Source: Sphingobacterium corticibacterium (GTDB lineage: Bacteria > Bacteroidota > Bacteroidia > Sphingobacteriales > Sphingobacteriaceae). Taken from it: 64,000 nt of DNA. A program made the translations under genes and the position numbers. The notes below the pieces were generated by a model. The model did not search any database, had not been told where the DNA came from, and saw only the letters and a program-made list of their open reading frames with translations. Shown piece after piece: positions 38,601 to 47,210 of this stretch. The stretch is from assembly GCF_004208525.1 (NCBI RefSeq), contig NZ_SGIT01000002.1, positions 1,054,001-1,118,000 of the forward strand, in the 5' to 3' direction. How positions within the stretch are numbered: position 1 is the first letter of the stretch; each line of letters opens with the position of its first letter.

Positions 38601-39004
38601 ATGAATATGTTACCAATATCAGTGAACGTTATAACTTGTATAACGACATTGGCAAACTGGAAAACGAACAACAGCTAGCAACATTTGAAAAAGAGTTAGA
38701 AGACCGTTTTGGCCCCATACCCCAGCCTGTTTATGAATTATTCAATACCCTACGTTTGCAATGGCTCGGTAAACAAATTGGTTTTGAAAAAATCTCGTTT
38801 AAAAAGAATACACTCAAAGGCTATTTTGTGAATAATCCGAAATCCAGCTATTATGAATCTGATCAATTTGGAAAAGTATTGGCATTCGTACAAGCACATC
38901 CGGCCATATCGAATGTAAAAGAGGTAAAAGGGCAACTTAGGTTGGCGTTAAGCAATGTGAATAGCATTGACTACGCATTGCATTTATTAAACGAAATGAC
39001 TTGA
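35669..39004 (+). CDS. mfd: Transcription-repair coupling factor
   Basis: A DNA translocase that removes RNA polymerase stalled at lesions and recruits UvrA. The 1111-residue length is normal. The N-terminal UvrB-like region carries QFAIRGGIVDIFSF; the RNA polymerase-interacting domain is at about 430-495 (ITHIDHGVGKYAGLEK); helicase motifs follow: GDVGFGKTEVA near 587, the DEEQ box near 687, TATPIPRTL near 714, and ATTIIEAGLDIPNANT and QMRGRVGRS later. The start is GTG, fixed by an in-frame TAA immediately before it; the next in-frame ATG is 40 codons on and inside conserved sequence. Confidence 0.97.
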   Translation: MGIQEILDKYAQSEKIKSTVKSIQAKNPKVHLKGLIGSSDAMVAAAAYKLQERPFIFILPTHEEASYFLSDLESILDKQILFFPASFRKAFEFTQTDASHVLQRAEALSALSHASELPKMLVTYPEAIAEKVINRDDLEKNTLSITQQSKLSIDFINEFLYEYDFERVDFVYQPGQFAIRGGIVDIFSFSNDLPYRIEFFGDDIESIRTFDIDTQLSVGKVHTVTIVPNVQAKFLSNNHISLLEYIDRDSVIWLKDVQFTLDILKDGYKKASEFWKALPEKDIQANSEWVDPRVTFTTDRTFSEMLFDFPNIEFGKQFFYKADETISFDTHPQPSFNKDFNLLIHNFQENVKQGIKNLIFSDSNKQIERVFTILEDIDKSVAFIPVHRALREGFRDDEQKLACYTDHQIFDRYYKYKRKKGYERSQAITLKELRDLKPGDFITHIDHGVGKYAGLEKVEVNGKTQEMIRLVYADNDLLYVNINSLNRISKYSGKEGNIPKMNKLGTDAWDKLKKTTKKKVKDIARDLIKLYAKRKAQTGNAFSPDTYLQNELEASFIYEDTPDQEKATNDVKRDMESPHPMDRLVCGDVGFGKTEVAIRAAFKAVADSKQVAVLVPTTILALQHYRTFSERLKGLPANIDYINRFKSSKQIKDTLARLAEGKIDIIIGTHRLVSKDVKFKDLGLMIIDEEQKFGVSVKEKLKVMRANVDSLTLTATPIPRTLHFSLMGARDLSIISTPPPNRQPVQTELHVFNETLIQEAVAYELERNGQVFFIHNRVADLPQLGNMIQKLVPGARVGIAHGQLEGDELEDVMLKFINHEFDVLVATTIIEAGLDIPNANTIIINHAHMFGLSDLHQMRGRVGRSNKKAFCYLLSPPLSTLTNEAYKRLSALEEFSELGSGFNVAMRDLDIRGSGNLLGAEQSGFIAEIGFEMYNKILDEAVQELKEDEFGTLFADERDKKYVTFTQIDTDLEVMIPDEYVTNISERYNLYNDIGKLENEQQLATFEKELEDRFGPIPQPVYELFNTLRLQWLGKQIGFEKISFKKNTLKGYFVNNPKSSYYESDQFGKVLAFVQAHPAISNVKEVKGQLRLALSNVNSIDYALHLLNEMT

Positions 39005-39044
39005 TGTTCTCTATCTAATACTACCTTTTAAGTAGATTATTTAC

Positions 39045-39052
39045 TAGCTTTG
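39045..39052 (+). promoter_or_regulatory. Candidate -7 promoter element for the trans-sulfuration gene
   Basis: TAGCTTTG matches TAnnTTTG, 18 bases before the ATG at 39071. A TTTT, but no TTTG, lies 15 bases upstream, so the -33 match is weak. Confidence 0.4.
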
Positions 39053-39070
39053 CGCTATATTTTATTCGTT

Positions 39071-40252
39071 ATGGCAAAGCTTGAGACCTCTTTGATTCAC
39101 GAAGGTGAACATTTCAATACCACGAAATCGGTCGTGACACCGATCTTCCAAACATCCACGTATCTTGCCGACGATATAGATTCTTTTGCACAAGCAGCAG
39201 CAGCGACAAAATCACCGGAGTTTTATCATCGCCACGGCAATCCCAATAATAGTCAGGCTGCAGCGCTTATAGCAAAACTAGAGAAGAAAGAAGATGCACT
39301 CGTGTTAGCAACCGGCATGGCTGCGGTTAGTACAGCTATTCTTGCTGTGGTAAAAAGTGGTGACCATATCATCGCTCAGAACGCGCACTATGCGGCATCG
39401 TTGACATTTATGCGCGATTTCCTTTTGCAGTATGGTATCGAAGTAACGCAAGTAGACCAAACCGACAATAATGCTTTCGAGGCCGCTATACGCCCAAATA
39501 CAAAACTCATTTTTGTAGAGACCCCTTCCAACCCGAACCTCGATATTACGGACTTGGAATATATTGGCAAACTGGGTAAGGAACATGGTATTTTGACCAT
39601 GATCGACAATACCTTTGCTTCCCCTATTAACCAGGTACCGGCGGATTTCGGTATCGACATTATCGTCCATAGCGCTACAAAATACCTTGGTGGGCATAGT
39701 GACCTCACAGCAGGTGTGGTATGTGGTTCGGCAGCCTACATCGAAAAAGTTTGGCGTAGGTCACTCCTATTAGGTGCGTCATTGAGCCCCTTCGACTCTT
39801 GGTTGCTTCTACGCGGCTTAAAAACATTGGCATTACGTGTGCGTCAAATTAATGAAAACGCACTTGCCTTAGCGCACTGGTTGGAAAAACATCCGCTCAT
39901 TAAAACAGTAGCTTACGTAGGTCTAGAAAGTCATCCGCAACATGAACTGGCTAAAAAGCAGATGACAGGGTTCACGGGTATGCTTGCCATTGAGGTGGAT
40001 GGCAAAGACGATGCGGAACAATTTGAACGCGCACAAGCCATATTGAGCGGATTAAAATACTTCCACAACGCGGTCAGCTTAGGTGGCGTGGAATCCTTAA
40101 TTACACACCCTGCCAGCATGTGGGGAGCACATCAATCCGGAAAAAACGGAAATCAGCCATCCTTTAGTAAAGGGTTGCTTCGTGTTTCGGTAGGTATAGA
40201 GCATATCGACGATCTTATTGCTGATTTTGAAGGAGCTTTGCAAGGTTTATAA
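39071..40252 (+). CDS. PLP-dependent trans-sulfuration enzyme (Cys/Met metabolism family)
   Basis: A 393-residue cytoplasmic enzyme of the Cys/Met PLP family: cystathionine gamma-synthase, gamma-lyase or O-acylhomoserine sulfhydrylase. The PLP lysine is in SATKYLGGHSDLTAG near residue 205; ALVLATGMAAVSTAIL, VETPSNPNLDITD and the C-terminal GGVESLITHPA and LLRVSVGIEHIDDLIADFE are family signatures. The ATG at 39071 (MAKLETS) is preferred to a TTG seven codons earlier. It stands alone between mfd and a strong terminator. The exact reaction cannot be told from these motifs. Confidence 0.9.
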   Translation: MAKLETSLIHEGEHFNTTKSVVTPIFQTSTYLADDIDSFAQAAAATKSPEFYHRHGNPNNSQAAALIAKLEKKEDALVLATGMAAVSTAILAVVKSGDHIIAQNAHYAASLTFMRDFLLQYGIEVTQVDQTDNNAFEAAIRPNTKLIFVETPSNPNLDITDLEYIGKLGKEHGILTMIDNTFASPINQVPADFGIDIIVHSATKYLGGHSDLTAGVVCGSAAYIEKVWRRSLLLGASLSPFDSWLLLRGLKTLALRVRQINENALALAHWLEKHPLIKTVAYVGLESHPQHELAKKQMTGFTGMLAIEVDGKDDAEQFERAQAILSGLKYFHNAVSLGGVESLITHPASMWGAHQSGKNGNQPSFSKGLLRVSVGIEHIDDLIADFEGALQGL

Positions 40253-40255
40253 GGT

Positions 40256-40284
40256 TAGATACCATGGATGCACCATGGTATCTA
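40256..40284. terminator. Bidirectional terminator between convergent genes
   Basis: A perfect 12-base inverted repeat (TAGATACCATGG at 40256-40267, CCATGGTATCTA at 40273-40284) with a 5-base loop fills the 38 bases between the trans-sulfuration gene and the GH43 gene. It is followed by TTCTATTTATT on the plus strand. Confidence 0.7.
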
Positions 40285-40290
40285 TTCTAT

Positions 40291-41355
40291 TTATTCTCCG
40301 GAAGGGACGTCAATTGGCGCACCTAATGCGACAGGTTGTCCGAAATTAGGTGTACCGTCATCATTCCATGTAAACTTCTGTATCCTTGTGCTCCGTGAGT
40401 TACCGCAACCACTATTGTTAGGATGTGATTCAGCATTGGCGTGGTAAATGATCCAATCTTCCTTACCATCTTTAGATTTAAAAAATCCGTTATGCCCCGC
40501 ACCGTATGCCGTTGGCACTTTTGAAAACACAGTATTGTCGTTTTTAATCCAGGAAGCACGTACCAATGGGTCGGCGTCTTTTGCTAGCGAGAGCATCCCC
40601 AAAGCATAATCGTCCGTTCCACAATAACTAGCCGAATAAATTAAAAAAACATCGCCAGCAGCATTCTTCAATATTTCAGGGCCTTCGTTCACGCCAAACC
40701 CTCTCTTCTCCCAGTCATGCTCAGGCGTAGAAATCATGACTGTTTCTCCTGTCAGCGTATAAGGGTTTGACATTTTGGAAATGTATATGTTTTGCGTTAA
40801 ATTTCCTGATGCAGCACCCGGTCGACCAGAAAAGATAAAATAGAGTTCATTCTTATATTCCAAAATGCTACCATCAATAGCCCAAAGGTTTTCGGGCTTC
40901 GTCGTCAGCTGTCCTCTATCGACCCAGTTATTCGTTGTAGGATCATCGTTTGCATTCTCCAATACAAACATGCGATGGTTCACATCTTGACCATCACTGG
41001 CGGTATAATAAATATACCATTTCCCTTGTAGGTAAAACATTTCCGGTGCCCACACATCCCGGCTGTTTCTTCCGGCTCCCGGAGCTCTAAAAACCTCGGT
41101 GCTTGTTGCCGTCGCCAACTCGGTTACTTTAGCTGTTTTACGGATTTCGATGCGGTTTCCGTGCGTTTGCAGAAAATAATAAAAGTCTCCCCGTTGTGCG
41201 ACCCAAGGATCAGGCGCGGAGTTGAGCAAGGGATTTTTAAATGTTGCAGGCCCAGTTGCTTCCGGCGGTTTAGGTACGGCCAAGTGGGGCCCTGCACCGT
41301 AATCTTCACAGGCCAACAAAAATAGTAGCAAGCCAATATATAATAGTCCTTTCAT
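40291..41355 (-). CDS. GH43 family glycosidase, lipoprotein (arabinan/arabinoside-type)
   Basis: A 354-residue five-bladed propeller hydrolase with a lipoprotein signal (LLFLLACEDYG). The three GH43 acids are visible: NSAPDPW near residue 50 (base Asp), WAIDGSIL (pKa-modulating Asp), and GVNEGPEIL (acid Glu), with RDVWAPEMFYLQGKWYIYYTASDG between. The family usually cuts alpha-L-arabinosides or beta-xylosides; the exact linkage is not visible. The ATG at 41355 is preferred because it gives the signal peptide; a longer frame from 41409 would overlap the CBM-like gene. It is the last gene of the small PUL. Confidence 0.9.
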   Translation of the reverse strand: MKGLLYIGLLLFLLACEDYGAGPHLAVPKPPEATGPATFKNPLLNSAPDPWVAQRGDFYYFLQTHGNRIEIRKTAKVTELATATSTEVFRAPGAGRNSRDVWAPEMFYLQGKWYIYYTASDGQDVNHRMFVLENANDDPTTNNWVDRGQLTTKPENLWAIDGSILEYKNELYFIFSGRPGAASGNLTQNIYISKMSNPYTLTGETVMISTPEHDWEKRGFGVNEGPEILKNAAGDVFLIYSASYCGTDDYALGMLSLAKDADPLVRASWIKNDNTVFSKVPTAYGAGHNGFFKSKDGKEDWIIYHANAESHPNNSGCGNSRSTRIQKFTWNDDGTPNFGQPVALGAPIDVPSGE

Positions 41356-41365
41356 AATAATTACT

Positions 41366-42133
41366 TTACAATTTTGAGTATTCAATATAATCCAATTCAC
41401 CGTATCCATTATTCCGGCGAATACTTATTTTGTGGCTTCCAACTTCCAAATCAAAAACCAAATCGAACGTTTGCCATGTATTCCATCCCCGGTTGGGTAT
41501 CGTATAAATTTGTGCTTCGGATACCTTGTCGTCCACATAAATTTTGTGTGATGTATCGTTGAAACCCGAGCCAGCAGCCACACGAATCACGTATTCTCCC
41601 GCTGTGCGTATTTCAATCATCGCATCAATACCACTATCGGCATTATCTATTGCGCCGACTTTTGCCTGATTAGAAGAACTTTGCCTTGTTGCTTGATCAG
41701 TTGCGACTTTGGCTAAACCTTTTAATGTTGCATTTTCAGCCTCTATGCGGATAGGCAACACTTTCACTTTGGCCGTCACGATGTTGCTTTTCACGCTGTT
41801 TCCAACAACATCGGTCAGCACGGCGTGGAATGAAAGTTCCTGATCGGGTATATTTTCTGTGACCGGATACTCAAACGTATAAGGGGCAATCTCCTTTTCG
41901 CCGATTTTTTCGTCCCCTTTATAAAATTCTGCTTTACGCAGCTTCGCGCCACCATAAGCGCTCTTTCCCTCCGCTTTCAATATATAGGTACCCTCCGCCA
42001 CCGCGACGGCATCTGCCTGCAGACTGAATGTTGGGAGCTGCGTACTCGACGGAATTTCCACATCGTCTTTGCAGCTTGTGATGATCAACAGCAGGCAAAA
42101 CGGAAATAGATAAGCTAATTTTTTCATGTTCAT
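41366..42133 (-). CDS. Lipoprotein with CBM6/CBM35-like C-terminal domain
   Basis: A 255-residue lipoprotein (FCLLLIITSCKDD) probably exposed at the cell surface. Residues about 35-125 look like an Ig-like domain (AYGGAKLRKAEFYKGDEKIGE, DVVGNSVKSNIVTAKV). The last 120 residues resemble a carbohydrate-binding module of CBM6/CBM35 type: IRIEAENATLKG at its start, NADSGIDAMIEIRTAGEYVIRVAAG, and WQTFDLVFDLEVGSHKISIRRNNGYGELDYIEY at its end. It sits between susD (44 bases) and GH43 (10 bases) and is probably the surface glycan-binding protein of this PUL. Two ATGs (42133 and 42127) are possible starts. Confidence 0.82.
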   Translation of the reverse strand: MNMKKLAYLFPFCLLLIITSCKDDVEIPSSTQLPTFSLQADAVAVAEGTYILKAEGKSAYGGAKLRKAEFYKGDEKIGEKEIAPYTFEYPVTENIPDQELSFHAVLTDVVGNSVKSNIVTAKVKVLPIRIEAENATLKGLAKVATDQATRQSSSNQAKVGAIDNADSGIDAMIEIRTAGEYVIRVAAGSGFNDTSHKIYVDDKVSEAQIYTIPNRGWNTWQTFDLVFDLEVGSHKISIRRNNGYGELDYIEYSKL

Positions 42134-42177
42134 AATCTTTTTAAGGTTGTATTTGCAAAACATCCTATTTCTACTCA

Positions 42178-43713
42178 TTAATATCCCGGATTTTGCGTCA
42201 AATCGGAATTATCTACATCGCCTTGTGGGATGGGATACCATTCGTGCTTGCCGGGCACAAAATTATTAAAATCTGCATCCCGTTCTTTCAACACGTCCAA
42301 GTTGTTTGCCAGTTCGCCCCAGCGCACCATGTCAAAGTAGCGCCATCCCTCACCAGCAAGCTCCAACAATCGTTCATGTTTAATTTGCTGACGGAAAGCT
42401 GTCTGATTCAGCCCGGGTTTAGCCACCGTTAGCGAAGGTAAATTGACTCGTGTTCGAACGCGGTCTACATAAGCATACGCATTTCCCGTCTGTCCTATTT
42501 CGTTTAAACATTCGGCATACATCAGCAGGATGTCGGCATAACGTATCATCCGATAGTTGTTTGGCGAGCTGAAATTCTCCTCATTTCTCCAATCGTCGTT
42601 CAACAATTTCCGAAACCACACTCTTTTGTCATTCGTACCATACCGTTGTTGCCAGGTCTGCCCGTATACCATCGTAAAAGCCGGTCCACGCTCATCGGCG
42701 TAGTCGTATAGGAAGCTCACGCCTGCCCGTGGATCTCTTTTGTCGTCGACGGTTCTTTCAGTTTCGAATGCATCCACGATCCAGCGCCTCGCCGCACCAT
42801 CCGCAAATCCCGGACCGGGTGCAGGGGGAGCCAAAAACTTGGCGACCGAAGTTCCGGTATTGAGATTAATATTAGGATTCGTATCGTCATCCCCATTCTC
42901 TGTAGGATTTTCTTTATACTGTATTTCATACACAGACTCTCCATTATTTTCGGTGTCCCTTTTGAAATTGTCTGCATAATTTTCCATTAAACGATAGTTC
43001 GATGCCCCTTCTCCTGTCACCAACCAGTCTAGTGCATTTTTCGCCTCATTAAACTTGCCTTGCTGTACGTACGCTTTCGCCAACAGGCCATGTGCTGCCC
43101 CCTTGGTAACCCGACCAAGATCAGCATCTCCGTAAGAAACCGGCAAATCGACCAAGGCTTCCGTCAGATCTTTTTCAATCTGGGCGTACACCTCCTGTGG
43201 CGTAGCGTTTGGCGGATAGTCTGTCGGTGATAAGACATCCAGCACCAACGGCGGACGTCCCCAGAACACCACTAGGTTAAAATAATTTAATGCCCGTATA
43301 AATTTTGCTTCTGCGATGATGCGTTTTTTCAACGTTTCGTCCATGCTAATCTGTGGCACATAATTAATAACCTGATTAGCGCGATAATTAACATGAAAAA
43401 TCGCATTCCATTGGCCATTACCGGTACTATTACTGGTGAAGGCAAACGCCATGTTATTATTCAGGCCAATATCACCGCCCGAACCAAAGCCTTCATCAGA
43501 CCGCAGCAAATACACGAAATGCATCCACCTGTTATAATAGTTATTGCTCCTGTTCAAGCCACTGTACACGGCATTGATTCCCTTGATCGCATCTTCCTCA
43601 CTTTGCCAGTAAGAAGCACTCGTCATCATATCAGGATTGGGCTCATCGAAGTTTCTCTTGCACGAAACAGTGAGAAAAACGATAGCTGCTAATATTATTG
43701 TCCATGTTTTCAT
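42178..43713 (-). CDS. SusD/RagB family nutrient-binding lipoprotein
   Basis: A 511-residue SusD protein with lipobox FLTVSCKRNFDEP, the helical motif RIIAEAKFIRALNYFNLVVFWGRPPLV, and the C-terminal RLLELAGEGWRYFDMVRWGEL. It ends in TQNPGY, usual for the family. The ATG at 43713 (MKTW) starts the signal peptide; a TTG eight codons earlier is unlikely. It directly follows its susC (28 bases). Confidence 0.95.
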   Translation of the reverse strand: MKTWTIILAAIVFLTVSCKRNFDEPNPDMMTSASYWQSEEDAIKGINAVYSGLNRSNNYYNRWMHFVYLLRSDEGFGSGGDIGLNNNMAFAFTSNSTGNGQWNAIFHVNYRANQVINYVPQISMDETLKKRIIAEAKFIRALNYFNLVVFWGRPPLVLDVLSPTDYPPNATPQEVYAQIEKDLTEALVDLPVSYGDADLGRVTKGAAHGLLAKAYVQQGKFNEAKNALDWLVTGEGASNYRLMENYADNFKRDTENNGESVYEIQYKENPTENGDDDTNPNINLNTGTSVAKFLAPPAPGPGFADGAARRWIVDAFETERTVDDKRDPRAGVSFLYDYADERGPAFTMVYGQTWQQRYGTNDKRVWFRKLLNDDWRNEENFSSPNNYRMIRYADILLMYAECLNEIGQTGNAYAYVDRVRTRVNLPSLTVAKPGLNQTAFRQQIKHERLLELAGEGWRYFDMVRWGELANNLDVLKERDADFNNFVPGKHEWYPIPQGDVDNSDLTQNPGY

Positions 43714-43741
43714 TGTACATTCATTTTTTCTGTTCAACTGA

Positions 43742-46700
43742 TTACAAACCTAACGCTATACCAAACGATACTATCCGGTTAGGTGGCCAGCCACCGACAT
43801 CCACGCCGGGCTCCAAGTTTGCGTTGGCTCCTACAACATCCGGATCAAGTCCGGAATAGTTTGTTATCGTAAGCAGATTCTGACCGCTTACGTACACGTG
43901 CAGGGAAGGGATATGCCATCTCTCCAACATATGCTTAGGTAGATTGTAACCCAATTGCACGTTGCTCAACCGGAGATAAGAACCATTTTCCAGCCATCTG
44001 TTGGAATCGCCTCGCACATTGGATTGAATACCTTGATCTACACTTGGATCGCCCGGTATATTGCTGGTGTAGGACACACCAAGACGGGGGAAGTCTGTAG
44101 GATTTTCTGCTGTCCACGGGACGATACCTTTCCGATAGTTGGAATAGCCCATACCGTCAAAATCACGGCGCATATCGTTATAGAGTTTCGTGCCGTAAAC
44201 ACCATAGAGTTGCAGATTTAAGGTGAAATTTTTATAAAATCCGTTAAACATCATACCCGACGTGAAAACAGGCCATGGGGTACCGGCAAATGTCCGGTCG
44301 TCTGCCGTGATATCATTCCCAGTTCCCCTATCTTGCAAATTTATATAGCGGATGTCTCCTGGTTTGGCAATGCCCGACTGTGCGCGGTGTTCGTCAATTT
44401 CAGCCTGGTTCTGGAAGATACCATCGGTTAATAACACGTAATATTCGCCTATCGAACGCCCAACCTGCGTGCGTGTATTACCCGTTTGAATATAATTCCG
44501 TGGAAGCCCTGTTGAAGCATCAATACCCAGATTACCCAATTCCAACACCTTGTTGCGGATAAAACTGATGTTTCCACTAATATCCCAGCGGAATCCGTTC
44601 TCGTTCTCCACCTTTGGTCGATAGGTGATATCAAGTTCTACTCCTTTGTTTTCAATCGATCCAGCATTCGTAAATATGTCGCCGCCTAGGCTACCTATAT
44701 AGCCCGGAAGCGGGAGGTATAGTAACACATCAGACGAAACGGACCTAAATGCTTCGAAAGAAACATCAAGTTGCCTGTCAAACAAGGAAGCATCAAAACC
44801 AAGATTCAGGGTTTCTTTCTCTTCCCATCGCAGATTAGGATCCACAACTCTTGCTTGCGTGCCGCCGACGTAAGCCGTTTGTGCGCCAGAACCAAAAATA
44901 GCTCTCGGTGCTTGATTTACAAGTCCCACGAATTGGTAATTGTTAAGATTAGCAGCCCCCAATACACCGTATGAACCCCTTAGTTTTAAATCAGACACCC
45001 AATCCAAATCAAAAAACTGCTCATTACTGATCCGCCAAGCCAAAGCACCCGAAGGGAAAAACCCGGTACGATAACTTTTACCAAACCTCGAATCCTTATC
45101 CGATCGGAAAGTAAAAGTTGCTAAGTAGCGGTCATCAAACGTATAATTTACACGTCCAAGCCAGGAATCAATAAAGTTTCTACCTCTGCTGCCGTTAGAC
45201 GTATATCCGCCCGTAGCAGAATTAATGGTTGTAAAATAGACATCTCCAGCTTCCATTAAATCTGTTTTTCCGGCCCCAATACTCTCTCTTCCAATGGTTT
45301 GTTGGGTATATCCTACTACGCCATTCAGCTGGTGCTTATCAAAGCTTTTGTTGAAATTCAGCGTATGTTCAAAGAGATAACTCAGAAACTGCGATCTTCC
45401 CTCATTAATCCGCGTCGGTTCATTATTTTGATTCCAATACCATATTCCTTGACCTCTTAGATCCGTAGATTTATCAAAACTAGTTTCCAGACCGGCATTT
45501 AATCGATACCTCAACCAGTCGGTAATATCCGCCTCACCATACAGATTTCCCATTAACTTAACGTAATTGTAGCTCGAATTGGTAATGTACGCCTGTGCTA
45601 CGTGATTTCTTGCATACGTTCGGGCATTGTCTGAGCCGATGCCCCAACCTCCGGGATTGGCATCGCTAACAAATGCAGCGCTCTGAACGGGAATAATCGG
45701 AAGCATACTGAAGGCATCATAAAACGGATTGCCACCAAAGTTGCCCCCGGAAAAAGGAGAACGGCCATGTGTGGATGATATCATCAGATTTTCGCCGATC
45801 CGAAAACGGCCTCTGGACGTTTCGGTATTGATACGCAACGCTGCGCGATCAAATTTACGTTCAACGACGGTACCTACATCTTTGAAATAAGCGCCAGACA
45901 TGAAATACTTGGACGCATTTCCCCCACCGGATAAAGAAACACTATAATCTTGTATAGCACCTGTGCGGAACAGTTCATCCGCCCAGTTCACATCCGTACC
46001 GTCATAATTAACAACTGAAGGTTGTTGCCTATATCCCGCGTTTTCATACGCCTGGCTATTCATAGCCACGTATTCTGGACCACTCATCATATCATACATC
46101 TTTGGCAGATTTACCACGCTATATCTAGCAGAAGCATTGACTGCCATCGGAGCGCCGACCTTTCCTTGCTTGGTGGTGATAATGATCACACCAGCAGCAG
46201 AGCGCGCGCCGTATATCGCAGCAGCCGAAGCATCTTTCAAGACTTGGACGCTTTCGATATCGTTAGGGTTAATCGTCACATTCGGATCGGATAACATCCC
46301 ATCAATTACATACAACGGGCTGGCATTCCCATACAGGGTACTCAATCCTCTAATATTAACGACAGCTCCTTGTCCTGGGCCTCCGGAGTTCCGCACGACC
46401 ACACCGGACGATTGACCTTGTAGTGCTTCGGGCAACGATCTTGCCACCTTCGTCTGCGTATTTTTGGTATTTACTACTGATGCGGCACCCGTAAGATCTT
46501 TTTTACGTATCGTCTGATAACCAATGACAACAACTTCGTCCAACTCACTTTCTTCCGCAAGCAATACGATGTTTACCTGTTGGTTACTAGACACCGTGCT
46601 TTCTTGAGTAATATACCCGACGGATGTAAATACAAGTGTTGAGGCAACACTACTTACATTTATGGTATAGCTACCATCCGTCGCTGTTGTTGTACCATTA

Positions 46701-46918
46701 TTCGTACCTTTTTCATATATCGACACATTACGGATTGGGTTTCCATCCACATCGGTTACGATACCTTTTACCGGGACCAATTCCTGCGTCCCTTCCAAGT
46801 TTAGTCTGTTATGGCTACTTTGTTTCGTTATCGTAGCGGGCGAACCATTTACGCTAGCGAACGACTGCGACACAAAAATGCACAACAACAAGACTATTAT
46901 AATTGTGAAATGCTTCAT
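43742..46918 (-). CDS. SusC/RagA family TonB-dependent outer-membrane transporter
   Basis: A 1058-residue transporter. A signal peptide (ending SQSFA) is followed by a CarboxypepD_reg-like domain at about 50-130, the TonB box LDEVVVIGYQT, and a plug domain with AIYGARSAAGVIIITTKQG. It ends in IVSFGIALGL. No STN domain is present. It is the first gene of the GH43 PUL and divergent, across 292 bases, from the response regulator and kinase that probably switch it on. Confidence 0.96.
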   Translation of the reverse strand: MKHFTIIIVLLLCIFVSQSFASVNGSPATITKQSSHNRLNLEGTQELVPVKGIVTDVDGNPIRNVSIYEKGTNNGTTTATDGSYTINVSSVASTLVFTSVGYITQESTVSSNQQVNIVLLAEESELDEVVVIGYQTIRKKDLTGAASVVNTKNTQTKVARSLPEALQGQSSGVVVRNSGGPGQGAVVNIRGLSTLYGNASPLYVIDGMLSDPNVTINPNDIESVQVLKDASAAAIYGARSAAGVIIITTKQGKVGAPMAVNASARYSVVNLPKMYDMMSGPEYVAMNSQAYENAGYRQQPSVVNYDGTDVNWADELFRTGAIQDYSVSLSGGGNASKYFMSGAYFKDVGTVVERKFDRAALRINTETSRGRFRIGENLMISSTHGRSPFSGGNFGGNPFYDAFSMLPIIPVQSAAFVSDANPGGWGIGSDNARTYARNHVAQAYITNSSYNYVKLMGNLYGEADITDWLRYRLNAGLETSFDKSTDLRGQGIWYWNQNNEPTRINEGRSQFLSYLFEHTLNFNKSFDKHQLNGVVGYTQQTIGRESIGAGKTDLMEAGDVYFTTINSATGGYTSNGSRGRNFIDSWLGRVNYTFDDRYLATFTFRSDKDSRFGKSYRTGFFPSGALAWRISNEQFFDLDWVSDLKLRGSYGVLGAANLNNYQFVGLVNQAPRAIFGSGAQTAYVGGTQARVVDPNLRWEEKETLNLGFDASLFDRQLDVSFEAFRSVSSDVLLYLPLPGYIGSLGGDIFTNAGSIENKGVELDITYRPKVENENGFRWDISGNISFIRNKVLELGNLGIDASTGLPRNYIQTGNTRTQVGRSIGEYYVLLTDGIFQNQAEIDEHRAQSGIAKPGDIRYINLQDRGTGNDITADDRTFAGTPWPVFTSGMMFNGFYKNFTLNLQLYGVYGTKLYNDMRRDFDGMGYSNYRKGIVPWTAENPTDFPRLGVSYTSNIPGDPSVDQGIQSNVRGDSNRWLENGSYLRLSNVQLGYNLPKHMLERWHIPSLHVYVSGQNLLTITNYSGLDPDVVGANANLEPGVDVGGWPPNRIVSFGIALGL

Positions 46919-47152
46919 ACGTTAGTTTATTAAATTTTTTTAAGTGGCGATAACGCCATGCATTGATAGTTCTTTGATAAATTTCCCACTTGTGCGTAAC
47001 GGTGGGCTACCCCTTGGTTTATCTTTCATTTGTTTATTTGGTTACTGCGTTTATAACGATTGCAATTACGGAAAAATACTTTCGTTAACTTCCACGTTTT
47101 GTATCAAAAATTCACTATTTTGTCTTTTACAATTCATCTTGTCCAGTCGTAG

Positions 47153-47183
47153 TTTCCAAAGGACAAACTATTATGTAGTTTTG
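47153..47183 (+). promoter_or_regulatory. Candidate promoter of the response regulator-kinase pair
   Basis: TAGTTTTG (47176-47183) matches the -7 consensus TAnnTTTG, with TTTC (47153-47156, one base off TTTG) 19 bases upstream. The response regulator ATG is at 47211. The remainder of the 292-base divergent region shows no exact promoter for susC, which suits an activated gene. Confidence 0.45.
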
Positions 47184-47210
47184 ATGATAGCTAAGTAAAA
47201 ACGATAGAAT

